A stretch of 40,378 nt of DNA from Streptomyces sp. AcH 505. GTDB lineage: Bacteria; Actinomycetota; Actinomycetes; Streptomycetales; Streptomycetaceae. How positions within the stretch are numbered: the stretch's first letter is position 1; each line of letters starts with the position of its first letter. Made by a program: the position numbers and the translations under genes. The notes beneath the pieces are model-generated. The model worked only from the letters and a program-made list of their open reading frames with translations. It ran no database searches and was not told the DNA's origin. Of this stretch, positions 25,752-34,344 are shown piece by piece. Where the stretch lies: positions 6,147,792-6,188,169 of the forward strand of contig NZ_JTIY01000001.1 in the NCBI RefSeq assembly GCF_000818175.1, in the 5' to 3' direction.

Positions 25752-27058
25752 GGGCGGAGATCCTTCTCAGGTTCGAAGACGCGTTCCGGGACGCGGTCGG
25801 TGACGCGTTCGGGGACGCGCAGCTCGTCGGCGGGACATCGGCCCCGCAGCACGAAGCGTTCGGTGAAGGCGGCGACAGCCTCCTGGATCGCGGTACTGGC
25901 CCCGATGCGCGGAAGCGCCTCCTGGGCGAGGGCGAAACAGGTGACCGCTGTCGCGTGCAGTTCCGGGTCCGCGAGTCCGTCGCGGGCCGCTCTGATCCAC
26001 AGCGGGTTGCCGGGCGCGGGCCCGGCTCCCGCCGTGTCGGCCAGCGGCTTGACGGCGCGGTACACGCTCTCGGCCGCTTCCGGATCGTCGAACAGCGCGG
26101 TCGTGACGGCGAGCGGCACCAGCCACCCGTCCTCACCCGGCTGCGCGTCGATCATCCGCAGCTCCAGATGGCCACGCGGTCTGGCCGGCGGGAAGAGCGT
26201 GGTGACGTGGTAGTCGAGATCGGCGCGCAGCGGCGGGCGCGGCAGCCCCGATCTGATCCAGTCACGGAACGAGACCCCGTCCGGCACGTGCCAGGGGCCT
26301 CCCGGCGTCTGGACACACATCACCGGTGCGTCCAGGGCGTGCGCCGCCCAGGCGGCCCGTGGTTCGAGCCGCAGCGAGGGCGCCGCCGTGCGGGCCGGGT
26401 CGAGCTGGGTCCACATCGCCTGCCGGGTGGACCGCCAGCCGGTCCGTCTGCCCTCACGCATCGGCGAATTGGCGAAGGCGGCGACCAGCACGGCCCCGAG
26501 CAGATGGGCCAGCTGCCAGCGTCGCGCGTAGCCGAGCGGTCCCGGCTCCTCGTGTCCCGCGTCCAGGCACACCTGGACGGACGCGGTGGTACGCATCATG
26601 GCCCGGCCGGCGGTGCCGATCCGGTCGAGATACGCCTCCATGGCGTCGTAGCGGGGCGCGTGCAGCATGCGCTGCGGGAGGTGCCAGGGGTCCTGTCCGT
26701 AACCGGTGAGCGCGAGGCCCGCCGTACGCAGCGCCGGACGGACGAGATCCAGATCGGCCGCTGTGGAGGCGACGCACTCCATCAGGGAGGCGGCGGGCTG
26801 GGAGCTGAGCTCCAGCTGGCCGCCGGGTTCGAAGGTCAGTGCCGAGGTCAGCGGCAGGGTCCGCAGGCCGTCGAAGGCGGCTTCGAGGCGGTGGACAGGG
26901 ACGGGGTCGCGCGGGTCGTGCAGATCGTGAACGAGCCATTCCAGTTCCACACCGACGGTGCGCGGTGGCCCGGTCTTGAAACATATGCCGCGCAACAGCG
27001 CCTCGGCGTCGTCCTCGCCGAGCGGTTGTTCCGCGTCGATCAAACGGTCGGATGGCAT
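25748..27058 (-). CDS. egtA: Glutamate-cysteine ligase of ergothioneine synthesis
   Basis: GCS2-type ligase of 436 aa making gamma-glutamylcysteine for EgtB. Family features include the start-proximal VGVELEWLV, the nucleotide-binding TFEPGGQLELSSQP, MMRTTASVQVCLDAG and the late GHLELRMIDAQP. The start ATG 27058 has AGGAGG 9 nt upstream; the reading frame is open for 32 further codons but without a ribosome site. First gene of the egtABCD operon, divergent from a PARG-like gene with 171 bp between. The PLP-lyase gene egtE is not in this window. Confidence 0.93.
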   Translation of the reverse strand: MPSDRLIDAEQPLGEDDAEALLRGICFKTGPPRTVGVELEWLVHDLHDPRDPVPVHRLEAAFDGLRTLPLTSALTFEPGGQLELSSQPAASLMECVASTAADLDLVRPALRTAGLALTGYGQDPWHLPQRMLHAPRYDAMEAYLDRIGTAGRAMMRTTASVQVCLDAGHEEPGPLGYARRWQLAHLLGAVLVAAFANSPMREGRRTGWRSTRQAMWTQLDPARTAAPSLRLEPRAAWAAHALDAPVMCVQTPGGPWHVPDGVSFRDWIRSGLPRPPLRADLDYHVTTLFPPARPRGHLELRMIDAQPGEDGWLVPLAVTTALFDDPEAAESVYRAVKPLADTAGAGPAPGNPLWIRAARDGLADPELHATAVTCFALAQEALPRIGASTAIQEAVAAFTERFVLRGRCPADELRVPERVTDRVPERVFEPEKDLRP

Positions 27059-27192
27059 GGCCGGATCCTCCTGTCGAAGACCGTGACCGACCTCGTCCCG
27101 GGGTCGGGACGAAGCGCTCCGGTCCAACCTAAGGCCACTCCCGCCAGTTCGCACAAGAGTGCCCTTGAGTCACCGAATCGTCAGAAATCCGG

Positions 27193-27222
27193 TTGCCCCG
27201 GAGGTGATCCCTCACGCACGAT
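27193..27222 (+). promoter_or_regulatory. Possible leaderless promoter of the PARG-like gene
   Basis: TTGCCC (27193-27198), 18-nt spacer, CACGAT (27217-27222), then 7 nt to ATG 27230. The spacer contains GGAGGTGATCC (27200-27210), an exact 11-nt complement to the 16S rRNA 3' end, 19 nt from the start codon, which is too far to work normally. Confidence 0.35.
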
Positions 27223-27229
27223 TCCGCAC

Positions 27230-28102
27230 ATGAGTGCGCGACTGCGGGGGATCGCAAAGGAGACCGAGGAGATCGTCGGGGCCGGCCGTTACCGCGGCCC
27301 CGACGGTTCCGACGTGCTGATACGCCCGGCGCTCGACGCCGCGCTCGCCGGCACCCGGATGTACGGGCCCGAGCCCGTCCCGGTCGTCCTGGACCGTGGC
27401 CGAAAGGGGACCGTCGAGGTCACGGACGAGAGCAGCCTGGAGGCCGCGGCGCGGCTCACGGCGGCGGCGACCGGCCCGGTGGCCGTGCTGAACTTCGCCT
27501 CGGCGCGTAACCCCGGCGGCGGCTATCTGAACGGCGCGCAGGCCCAGGAGGAAGCGCTCTGCCGCGCCTCGGCGCTGTACGCGACGCTGCTGCGCGCGCC
27601 CGAGTTCTACGCGCACCACCGCGAAGACCGCAGCCCCTTCTACACCGACCGGGTGATCCACTCACCCGGGGTGCCGGTCTTCCGCGACGACCGGGGCCGG
27701 CTGCTCGCCGTCCCGTTCCGGGCCGGCTTCCTCACGTCGCCCGCGCCGAACGCGGGGGTGATCGCGCGGCGCGTCCCCGACGAGAGCCACCGCGTCCCCG
27801 CCGCGCTCGCCTCCAGGGCCGAGCGGGTCCTGGAGACGGCGGCGGAGAGCGGATACCGGCGGCTCGTGCTGGGCGCGTGGGGCTGCGGGGTCTTCCAGAA
27901 CGACCCCGCCCAGGTGGCCGGGACCTTTCGGGCCCTGCTCACCGGGGACGGGCGGTTCGCCGGGCACTTCGACGAGACGGTCTTCGCGGTGCTGGACCGT
28001 ACGGCGGCGCGTACGACGCTGTCGGCGTTCCGCGACGTGCTGGCGGACGTGCTGACCCGGCGCGGACCGCACAGCTCAGGGGCTGCTCAGGCCCAGCCGT
28101 AG
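27230..28102 (+). CDS. Bacterial PARG-like poly(ADP-ribose) glycohydrolase (TIGR02452/DUF2263 family)
   Basis: Macrodomain-fold protein of 290 aa. The PARG signature is present: G96-G97-G98 in NPGGGYLNGA and the catalytic Gln106-Glu107-Glu108 (QAQEEALCR), with the diphosphate-binding glycine-rich part LGAWGCGVFQNDP later. An N-terminal helical part (about 1-60) matches the bacterial PARG accessory domain. The expected activity is removal of ADP-ribose polymers from proteins. An RBS at normal distance is absent, and ATG 27230 fits leaderless initiation. The last 16 bp overlap the 3' end of the PemK-like gene on the other strand. Confidence 0.88.
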   Translation: MSARLRGIAKETEEIVGAGRYRGPDGSDVLIRPALDAALAGTRMYGPEPVPVVLDRGRKGTVEVTDESSLEAAARLTAAATGPVAVLNFASARNPGGGYLNGAQAQEEALCRASALYATLLRAPEFYAHHREDRSPFYTDRVIHSPGVPVFRDDRGRLLAVPFRAGFLTSPAPNAGVIARRVPDESHRVPAALASRAERVLETAAESGYRRLVLGAWGCGVFQNDPAQVAGTFRALLTGDGRFAGHFDETVFAVLDRTAARTTLSAFRDVLADVLTRRGPHSSGAAQAQP

Positions 28103-28551
28103 CGCTCCTTGAGCCGGTTCACGACGAGGTTGAAGCGGCCCCGGTCCAGGGCGCACGCCTCGCGCCGCATGCCTCCCTCGTGGAGCCGCATGACCCGGTC
28201 GATCGCCACCCACGAGTCACGGCCCGCGCGGTCCCAGGGGCCGACCCCGATCGGCACCCAGTCGCGGTCCTGGTTGTGGGTCTTGCTGGAGAGCTGGACG
28301 GCGAGCAGCGTGCCGCCGGGCTCACGGGCGACCACCAGGACCGGCCGGTCCTTGCCGCGTCCGTCGTTCTCCTCGTAAGGCACCCAGGTCCAGACGATCT
28401 CGCCGGGGTCGGGATCGCCGTCGTGGACGGGCGCGTACTCGGTGCGTACCGGACCCACCTCGCGGGGCTCGGCCTCTGTCGTGGCGGTGGGGCCGCTGCG
28501 GCCCGGGAAGTCGCTGTCGGCATGGTCCTGGGCGCTGGGAAAGGGCGTCAT
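28087..28551 (-). CDS. PemK/MazF-fold protein (type II toxin family), orphan
   Basis: Protein of 154 aa whose C-terminal 110 residues match the PemK/MazF fold: PGEIVWTWVPYEENDG, KDRPVLVVA, LAVQLSSKTH and DRVMRLH, in the family order. The first 40 residues are an acidic, low-complexity extension (PFPSAQDHADSDFPGRSGP). MazF-type proteins are mRNA endoribonucleases, but many actinobacterial members are orphan and unproven. No antitoxin-like small gene lies upstream on the same strand; the next gene is divergent. ATG 28551 has no ribosome site, but TAACGT sits 7 nt before it (28559-28564), so a leaderless message is likely. Toxicity is not established here. Confidence 0.75.
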   Translation of the reverse strand: MTPFPSAQDHADSDFPGRSGPTATTEAEPREVGPVRTEYAPVHDGDPDPGEIVWTWVPYEENDGRGKDRPVLVVAREPGGTLLAVQLSSKTHNQDRDWVPIGVGPWDRAGRDSWVAIDRVMRLHEGGMRREACALDRGRFNLVVNRLKERYGWA

Positions 28552-28710
28552 CCGCAAGACGTTAGGACCTGTGTGCGGCCCGCCGCCGGGCGGGTCACCC
28601 CGACGATCCGGGACGATGCCGGACGATCCGGGGCGTGTCCCACGCCACGTCGCGCCGGTCCGCGCGCCGTACCCGCCGAACGGGGCGGGGGAGGGGCTAG
28701 CGTCACCCGC

Positions 28711-28989
28711 ATGACTATCGTTCCGCAGCGCTTCGAGATCCTGTTGGTCGCAGAACACGCCGAACACGCCGACGGCTCGGACGGACCGCCCGACGACGCG
28801 CAGGCGTTGCGCTCGGCCGTGGTGGAGGCGACCGGGGACATCGGCGCCTCCGGCTACCCCCGTTACGCGGGCAACGGCATGGAGGCCGACATCGACCCGC
28901 AGACCCACACGGTGGAGGCGCTGCTGATCGACGGCCAGGAAGTGGACTACGGCCTGTCGGCGCGGGTGGTGGACGCGAGCCCCAGCTGA
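28711..28989 (+). CDS. Small hypothetical protein, 92 aa
   Basis: Acidic protein beginning MTIVPQRFEILLVAEH. Composition is rich in Asp, Glu and Ala, with a helical central part (DAQALRSAVVEATGDIG) and beta-like segments (AEALLIDGQEVDYGL and ARVVDAS). No motif is recognised and no membrane segment is present. The start is supported by TAGCGT at 28698-28703, 7 nt before ATG 28711; GGGGGAGGGG lies 14 nt upstream and is too distant for a good ribosome site. Divergent from the PemK-like gene. Codon usage is genuine Streptomyces (GC3 high), so it is likely real. Confidence 0.6.
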   Translation: MTIVPQRFEILLVAEHAEHADGSDGPPDDAQALRSAVVEATGDIGASGYPRYAGNGMEADIDPQTHTVEALLIDGQEVDYGLSARVVDASPS

Positions 28990-29012
28990 TCGCGCACCGT
29001 CCTTGAGGCGCG

Positions 29013-29042
29013 TTGACAGTGGCCCGTCGGCGGGCGGAGACT
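29013..29042 (+). promoter_or_regulatory. Candidate promoter of the thiolase gene
   Basis: TTGACA (29013-29018), an exact -35 consensus, then 18 nt and GAGACT (29037-29042). The start point would be near 29049, giving an untranslated leader of about 80 nt. The -10 box is only moderately good. Confidence 0.4.
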
Positions 29043-29130
29043 CGCGCTGGCCGATGTGAACGACCGTTCGCACGGCAACACAGCCGAGTTGTCCGGCAGA
29101 GCCGCCGTGTCGAAGGGATCCGCAGATCCG

Positions 29131-30315
<1,185 letters not shown>

Positions 30316-30324
<9 letters not shown>

Positions 30325-30345
30325 CGGCCCGAGAGCGCTGACGGC
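30316..30345. repeat. Direct repeat spanning the thiolase stop
   Basis: GAGCGCTGACGGC occurs at 30316-30328, containing the TGA stop, and again at 30333-30345, a period of 17 bp. Similar to the duplication at the end of sdhB. Confidence 0.55.
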
Positions 30346-30380
30346 GCGAGACCACTGACCGGGACCGCCGAACGCCGGGA

Positions 30381-30402
30381 CCGGGGCTTGTCTCAGCCCT
30401 GG
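30381..30402. terminator. Weak hairpin at the 3' end of the thioredoxin gene
   Basis: CCGGGGCT at 30381-30388 and AGCCCTGG at 30395-30402 pair with one mismatch around a 6-nt loop. It overlaps the thioredoxin stop. Convergent with the thiolase gene. Confidence 0.3.
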
Positions 30403-30788
30403 TTCTCCACGTGCTTGTTGTCGCCCTCGGCCTCGGCCTTCGCGACGGACTTACGGACCTCGTCCATGTCCAGCGCGCGGGCCTGACCGATCACGTCCTC
30501 AAGGGCCGTCTCGGGGAGCGCACCCGGCTGGGCGAACACCGCGACGTTGTCACGGACGATCATCAGTGTCGGGATGGAGCGGATCTCGAACGCGGCGGCC
30601 AGCTCCTGCTGGGCCTCCGTGTCGACCTTCGCGAAGACGAGGTCTCCGTGGCGCTCCGACGCCGACTCGTAGACGGGGGCGAACTGGCGGCACGGTCCGC
30701 ACCAGGAAGCCCAGAAGTCGATCAGAATGAAGTCGTTCTCCGACACCGTCTGGTCGAAGTTTTCCTTCGTGAGTTCCACTGTGGCCAT
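30393..30788 (-). CDS. Thioredoxin
   Basis: Thioredoxin of 131 aa with the redox pair Cys30-Gly-Pro-Cys33 in FWASWCGPCRQFAP. The cis-proline is in RSIPTLMI and the start MATVELTKENFDQTV is typical of the family. A C-terminal tail of about 25 charged residues (MDEVRKSVAKAEAEGDNKHVENQG) goes beyond the usual 105-aa fold. It is monocistronic and divergent from an FAD disulfide oxidoreductase 141 bp away. Whether that enzyme reduces it is unknown; the cognate thioredoxin reductase is normally elsewhere. Confidence 0.93.
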   Translation of the reverse strand: MATVELTKENFDQTVSENDFILIDFWASWCGPCRQFAPVYESASERHGDLVFAKVDTEAQQELAAAFEIRSIPTLMIVRDNVAVFAQPGALPETALEDVIGQARALDMDEVRKSVAKAEAEGDNKHVENQG

Positions 30789-30929
30789 TGCCTGCTACCT
30801 CTTCCTGATTCACCGGTGGGAGCCGCCTCGCACAACGGCTGCCGCCACCGTCGTATTCCTGAGCCGTATTCCTGGACCGTTCCCGAAGATCGTGTGGCCA
30901 TGCGGCCCCGCCCGGACCAGACTGACCCC

Positions 30930-32360
30930 ATGACGGATGCCATGGATTACGACGTTGTGGTGCTGGGTGCGGGACCGGTCGGGGAGAACGTGGCCGACCG
31001 CGCCAGGGCCAACGGGCTGAGCGCCGCGATCGTCGAGAGCGAGCTGGTCGGCGGCGAATGCTCGTACTGGGCCTGCATGCCGAGCAAGGCACTGCTCCGC
31101 CCGGCCATCGCGCGCGCGGAGGCGCGCAGGGTGCCGGGCCTCAAGCAGTCGGTGCAGGGCCCGCTCGACGCCGCCGCTGTGCTCGCCCACCGGAACGAAT
31201 ACACGTCCGACTGGAAGGACGACGGCCAGGTCGCCTGGGTCGAGAGCACCGGCACCGACCTCTACCGGGGCCACGGACGGCTCGCCGGCACCAAGAAGGT
31301 CGTGGTGACGACCCCGGAGGGCGAGGAGCAGGTGCTCACCGCACGGCACGCCGTCGCCGTGTGCGTCGGCAGCCGCGCGGTCCTGCCCGACCTGCCGGGC
31401 CTGGCCGGCGCGAAGCCCTGGACCAGCCGCGAGGCGACCAGCTCCCAGCACGTACCCGACCGGCTCGTGGTCGTGGGCGGGGGAGTGGTCGGCGTGGAGA
31501 TGACCACGGCATGGCGGGCGCTCGGCTCCGAGGTCACCCTCCTGGTACGCGGCGACGGGCTGCTGCCGAACATGGAACCCTTCGCCGGCAAGCTGCTGGC
31601 CGAGTCCCTGACCGAGGCGGGTGTGTCGGTCCGTACGAACACCTCCGTCACCCAGGTGGAACGCGACGGCGGCACCGGACCCGTCACCGCCGTCCTGGAC
31701 AACGGCGAACGGATCGAGGCGGACGAGATCCTCTTCGCCACCGGCCGCGCCCCGCGCACCGACGACCTCGGCATGGAGACGGTCGGCCGCAAGCCCGGCG
31801 ACTGGATCGAGGTCGACGACAGCTGCCGCGCCAAGGGCAGCGACTGGCTCTACGCGGTCGGCGACGTCAACCACCGCGCCCTGCTGACCCACCAGGGCAA
31901 GTACCAGGCCCGTATCGCCGGCGCCGCCATCGCCGCCAGGGCCCAGCACGTCCCCCTCCTGGAAACCGACCGCTGGGGTGCCCACTCGGCCACCGCCGAC
32001 CATGCGGCCGTCACCCAAGTCGTCTTCACCGACCCGGAGATCGCCTCGGTGGGCCTCACCCTCGCCGAAGCCGCAGCAGCGGGCCACCGCGTCCGCGCGG
32101 TCGACTACGACATGAGCGGCGTAGCAGGCGCGGGCCTCTACGCGGACGGCTACACGGGCCACGCCCGCATGATCGTCGACCTGGACGAAGAAATCCTCCG
32201 GGGCGTCACCTTCGCCGGCCCTGCGGTAGGCGAAATGCTCCACTCGGCCACGATCGCGGTAGCCGGCGAGGTCCCCGTCAACCGCCTCTGGCACGCGGTC
32301 CCGGCCTACCCGACCATCAGCGAGATCTGGCTCCGCCTTCTGGAGACGTACCGGGGCTGA
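30930..32360 (+). CDS. FAD-dependent pyridine nucleotide-disulfide oxidoreductase
   Basis: Class I flavoprotein disulfide reductase of 476 aa, of the dihydrolipoamide dehydrogenase/mercuric reductase group. FAD motif: DVVVLGAGPVGENVAD. Redox pair: Cys44-x4-Cys49 in GGECSYWACMPSK. NAD(P) motif: VVVGGGVVGVEM. Second FAD segment: WLYAVGDVN. The C-terminal dimerisation domain, however, ends HAVPAYPTISE. The family's usual HPTxxE base, a histidine before PT, is a tyrosine here. A mercuric-reductase-like or quinone reductase activity is therefore as likely as lipoamide oxidation. The start ATG 30930 lacks an RBS; CAGACT lies 6 nt before it, as for leaderless genes. Confidence 0.88.
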   Translation: MTDAMDYDVVVLGAGPVGENVADRARANGLSAAIVESELVGGECSYWACMPSKALLRPAIARAEARRVPGLKQSVQGPLDAAAVLAHRNEYTSDWKDDGQVAWVESTGTDLYRGHGRLAGTKKVVVTTPEGEEQVLTARHAVAVCVGSRAVLPDLPGLAGAKPWTSREATSSQHVPDRLVVVGGGVVGVEMTTAWRALGSEVTLLVRGDGLLPNMEPFAGKLLAESLTEAGVSVRTNTSVTQVERDGGTGPVTAVLDNGERIEADEILFATGRAPRTDDLGMETVGRKPGDWIEVDDSCRAKGSDWLYAVGDVNHRALLTHQGKYQARIAGAAIAARAQHVPLLETDRWGAHSATADHAAVTQVVFTDPEIASVGLTLAEAAAAGHRVRAVDYDMSGVAGAGLYADGYTGHARMIVDLDEEILRGVTFAGPAVGEMLHSATIAVAGEVPVNRLWHAVPAYPTISEIWLRLLETYRG

Positions 32361-32374
32361 CGTCTCGTCAGCCC
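32354..32374. terminator. Bidirectional terminator after the FAD oxidoreductase
   Basis: GGGCTGACG-TCT-CGTCAGCCC is a perfect 9-bp stem with a 3-nt loop, extended by CC/GG after a bulge. The TGA stop of the FAD enzyme is in its left arm. It serves the convergent YcxB-like gene as well. Confidence 0.7.
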
Positions 32375-32399
32375 GGCGACGTGCCTTGGCGGTTCCTTC

Positions 32400-32966
32400 T
32401 CAGGCTCGCGATGCGCTTCCGATGCGGGACGTATGGAGGTCGAGCACGTCACGCAGCCGGTCGATATCGGCCGGCTGCGCGAGGGCCGCCTTCGGCAGTG
32501 GCGTGGTGTTGATGTCGTTCATTCCCGTGTGCAGAAGGGCGAAGAGGTTCTCCGTCTCCACGTATCCGGAGAGCTGCGACCACGGAACTCGCATGGTGTT
32601 CAGGTCGGTTGCGACGCGAACACCGTCGGAACCCACCGTGATCGTGTGCTCGCCGCGGCTCGTCCTGAGCTTGTGCACCTGGCGCGCGGCGAGGCGCCTC
32701 AGGCCGAGCGTCAGAGCGCACAGCGCCACCACGACGATCAACAGGGGCACCGCACTGTCGAGCAGCTGGCCGTTCATCGCGAACAGCACGAGCGCGACAG
32801 CCCAAAGGACCAGGCCGACAGCCCCTATGATCCGGCTCCGTCGCCCACTCGGAGTCACCCGCCGTCTGACGCGCATGACTTCGGCTATGTCCTCCCGGGT
32901 CGGCCGGCAGACAAGGCGCACGGTGTCCTCGGTGTTCGTGGTGTCCGGTTGCTGTTCGACGGTCAC
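32400..32966 (-). CDS. YcxB-like membrane protein
   Basis: Protein of 188 aa with a cytoplasmic N-terminus. Two hydrophobic helices follow (about 48-68, GAVGLVLWAVALVLFAM; and about 72-92, VPLLIVVVALCALTLGL). A C-terminal beta-rich YcxB-like domain has TVGSDGVRVAT, RVPWSQLSGYVETENLFALL and a final helix. The family is found in many Gram-positives and its function is unknown. GTG 32966 is preceded by AAGGGGA at good distance, inside a 14-bp palindrome. Confidence 0.7.
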   Translation of the reverse strand: MTVEQQPDTTNTEDTVRLVCRPTREDIAEVMRVRRRVTPSGRRSRIIGAVGLVLWAVALVLFAMNGQLLDSAVPLLIVVVALCALTLGLRRLAARQVHKLRTSRGEHTITVGSDGVRVATDLNTMRVPWSQLSGYVETENLFALLHTGMNDINTTPLPKAALAQPADIDRLRDVLDLHTSRIGSASRA

Positions 32967-32973
32967 GCTGTCC

Positions 32974-32987
32974 CCTTGAGCTCAAGG
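32974..32987. promoter_or_regulatory. Perfect palindrome overlapping the ribosome site of the YcxB-like gene
   Basis: CCTTGAGCTCAAGG is self-complementary over 14 bp. The right half in the minus-strand direction contributes AAGG to the ribosome site of the GTG start at 32966. It may be an operator or an RNA hairpin hiding the site. Confidence 0.4.
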
Positions 32988-33439
32988 CGGGCAGTGTGCG
33001 CCGCCGGGCGAAAGATCAGCCGGATATTACGCTCACCACCCGCCTGCCCCAGCCAGGCACCTGCGGGTGCCGGCCCGTGCCGGACGCTCCCCGACCCGTG
33101 GCCGCCCCGGGCCCTGCTCAGGGCCCCAAAACCCTTGAGGCAGGGGCAGTTGTTCCCCCGGTCGCCCTCGACCTCAACCGCACGTCGTGATAGGGCCTTT
33201 AGGGACAAAGCGCATCCGAAGGCAGGTGAACCATTCGTGAATATTCGTGAAGGAAGTTTGACTATTTTGCTGAAGCTCAACCGGTGCCTGACGTTTTCAT
33301 GGTGAGCGGTTGACCCATCAGGGACGGAAAACGAGCCGTACGAGCAGACGCTGCCGCTCGGCACCGACGGGACGTCGACCCGGACCTCACGAACAACACG
33401 GCGGTCCTGACCGGCAACTGACCGGTCGTCAACTGATCA
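32988..33439. other. Gene-poor stretch with a GC hairpin and an AT-rich patch
   Basis: I see no normal gene in these 452 bases. Contents: GGGCCCTG-CT-CAGGGCCC (33109-33126), a symmetric GC-rich dyad that can fold with a 4-nt loop; two copies of ATTCGTGA 10 bp apart (33233-33240 and 33243-33250); an AT-rich patch from about 33230 to 33300 with a TTGACT (33258-33263) that has no matching -10; and CTGACCGG repeated near 33407-33424. The 22-codon frame in the patch is listed separately. Reading frames elsewhere here lack Streptomyces codon bias. Confidence 0.5.
33237..33305 (+). CDS. Candidate small ORF, 22 codons
   Basis: GTG 33237 is preceded by AGGTGA (33224-33229) at a 7-nt distance. The frame reads MNIREGSLTILLKLNRC then LTFSW and a TGA stop. 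It is unusually AT-rich for Streptomyces and has a weakly amphipathic or hydrophobic middle. It could be a leader peptide, a small membrane-active peptide or a chance frame. No downstream gene on the same strand would be controlled by it. Confidence 0.25.
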   Translation: MNIREGSLTILLKLNRCLTFSW

Positions 33440-33486
33440 GCGGGGGTTCGGAGCAGCCGTGCGGGCTGCGGCTGCTCCGGACCCGC
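33440..33486 (-). terminator. Terminator of the PIG-L deacetylase gene
   Basis: CGGAGCAGCCG (33449-33459) pairs perfectly with CGGCTGCTCCG (33469-33479), 11 bp, loop 9 nt, and is flanked by GCGGG and CCCGC. It lies 24 nt beyond the deacetylase stop on the minus strand. Confidence 0.75.
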
Positions 33487-33510
33487 CGTTCCTCAGGCGA
33501 TACGGGCAGG

Positions 33511-34344
33511 TCAGCGCAGGCCGGCGAAGAGGTCCGTCTCGGGTACGGGCGCGTCGGTGGCGTCCTTGACGCGTAGGAACGTCTCCGTGCCCATCAGTTC
33601 GCCGAACCTCTCCTTGCCCATCTTGAGGAAGAAGATGTTGTCGCCCTGGCTGGCATGCGCGGCCAGCGCGTCGAACTTCTGACCGCTGAACGCGGTGGTG
33701 TCCACCCAGGTGGTGATCTCGTCGTCCGGGAGGCCGATCTCGGCCATCGCCTCGGCCTCGGCGGGGTCCGGCTCCGGCATGTCCTCCTGGAACTCGCGCA
33801 GGGTCTCGCCGAACCGCTGCATCGCCGAGCGGGGCATCGTCGTCCAGTACACCTTGGGCGTCTGTTCGATCATCTCCAGCGCCGCCATCGTGATGCGGTG
33901 GGCCTGGATGTGGTCGGGGTGGCCGTAGAAGCCGTTCTCGTCATAGGTGACGACCACATCGGGCCGGTAGTGGCGCATGAGGTCCGCGAGCCGGGCGGCG
34001 CCTTCCTCCACGGGGGTCTGCCAGAAGGAGCCGGGGGCGTCGTTGGTCGGCCAGCCCATCATTCCGGAGTCGGCGTAGTCGAGCGTCTCAAGATCGCTGA
34101 TCTTCAGGACTTCACAGCTCGCTTCGAGTTCCCGACGGCGCATCGCGACGACGGCCGCCGGATCGTGGCCGGGATCGCCCGGCTTGACACCTCCTGGTCC
34201 GTCACCGCAGCCGCCGTCGGTACAGGTCACCAGGACCGTGCGGATGCCTTCCGCCGCATAGCGTGCCAGGACCCCTCCGGTTCCGGTGGCCTCGTCGTCG
34301 GGGTGGGCGTGTACCGCCATCAGCGTCAAGGGCCGGTCAGTCAT
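33511..34344 (-). CDS. PIG-L/LmbE-family deacetylase (mycothiol Mca/MshB-like)
   Basis: Zinc-dependent N-deacetylase or amidase of 277 aa. The zinc site is formed by AHPDDEATG (His and Asp) and a distal histidine in GHPDHIQAH; both are intact. VAMRRRELEASCEVL and VVTYDENGFYGHPDH are characteristic of the actinobacterial group containing MshB (GlcNAc-Ins deacetylase) and Mca (mycothiol S-conjugate amidase). I cannot tell which of these, or another sugar deacetylase, is right; canonical MshB and Mca genes usually lie elsewhere. AGGAGGA stands 7 nt before ATG 34344. Monocistronic with its own terminator. Confidence 0.85.
   Translation of the reverse strand: MTDRPLTLMAVHAHPDDEATGTGGVLARYAAEGIRTVLVTCTDGGCGDGPGGVKPGDPGHDPAAVVAMRRRELEASCEVLKISDLETLDYADSGMMGWPTNDAPGSFWQTPVEEGAARLADLMRHYRPDVVVTYDENGFYGHPDHIQAHRITMAALEMIEQTPKVYWTTMPRSAMQRFGETLREFQEDMPEPDPAEAEAMAEIGLPDDEITTWVDTTAFSGQKFDALAAHASQGDNIFFLKMGKERFGELMGTETFLRVKDATDAPVPETDLFAGLR

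Noticed and set aside
33109..33230. Possible tRNA or attachment-site remnant around GGGCCCCAAAACCC
   Set aside because: I could not fold a cloverleaf or find a T-loop GTTCGAAT-like element or CCA end, and there is no repeated copy elsewhere in the window.
33310..33576. An 88-codon frame in the gene-poor stretch
   Set aside because: Arg/Ser/Thr-rich translation without domain or codon bias, and it crosses the strong terminator of the deacetylase gene.
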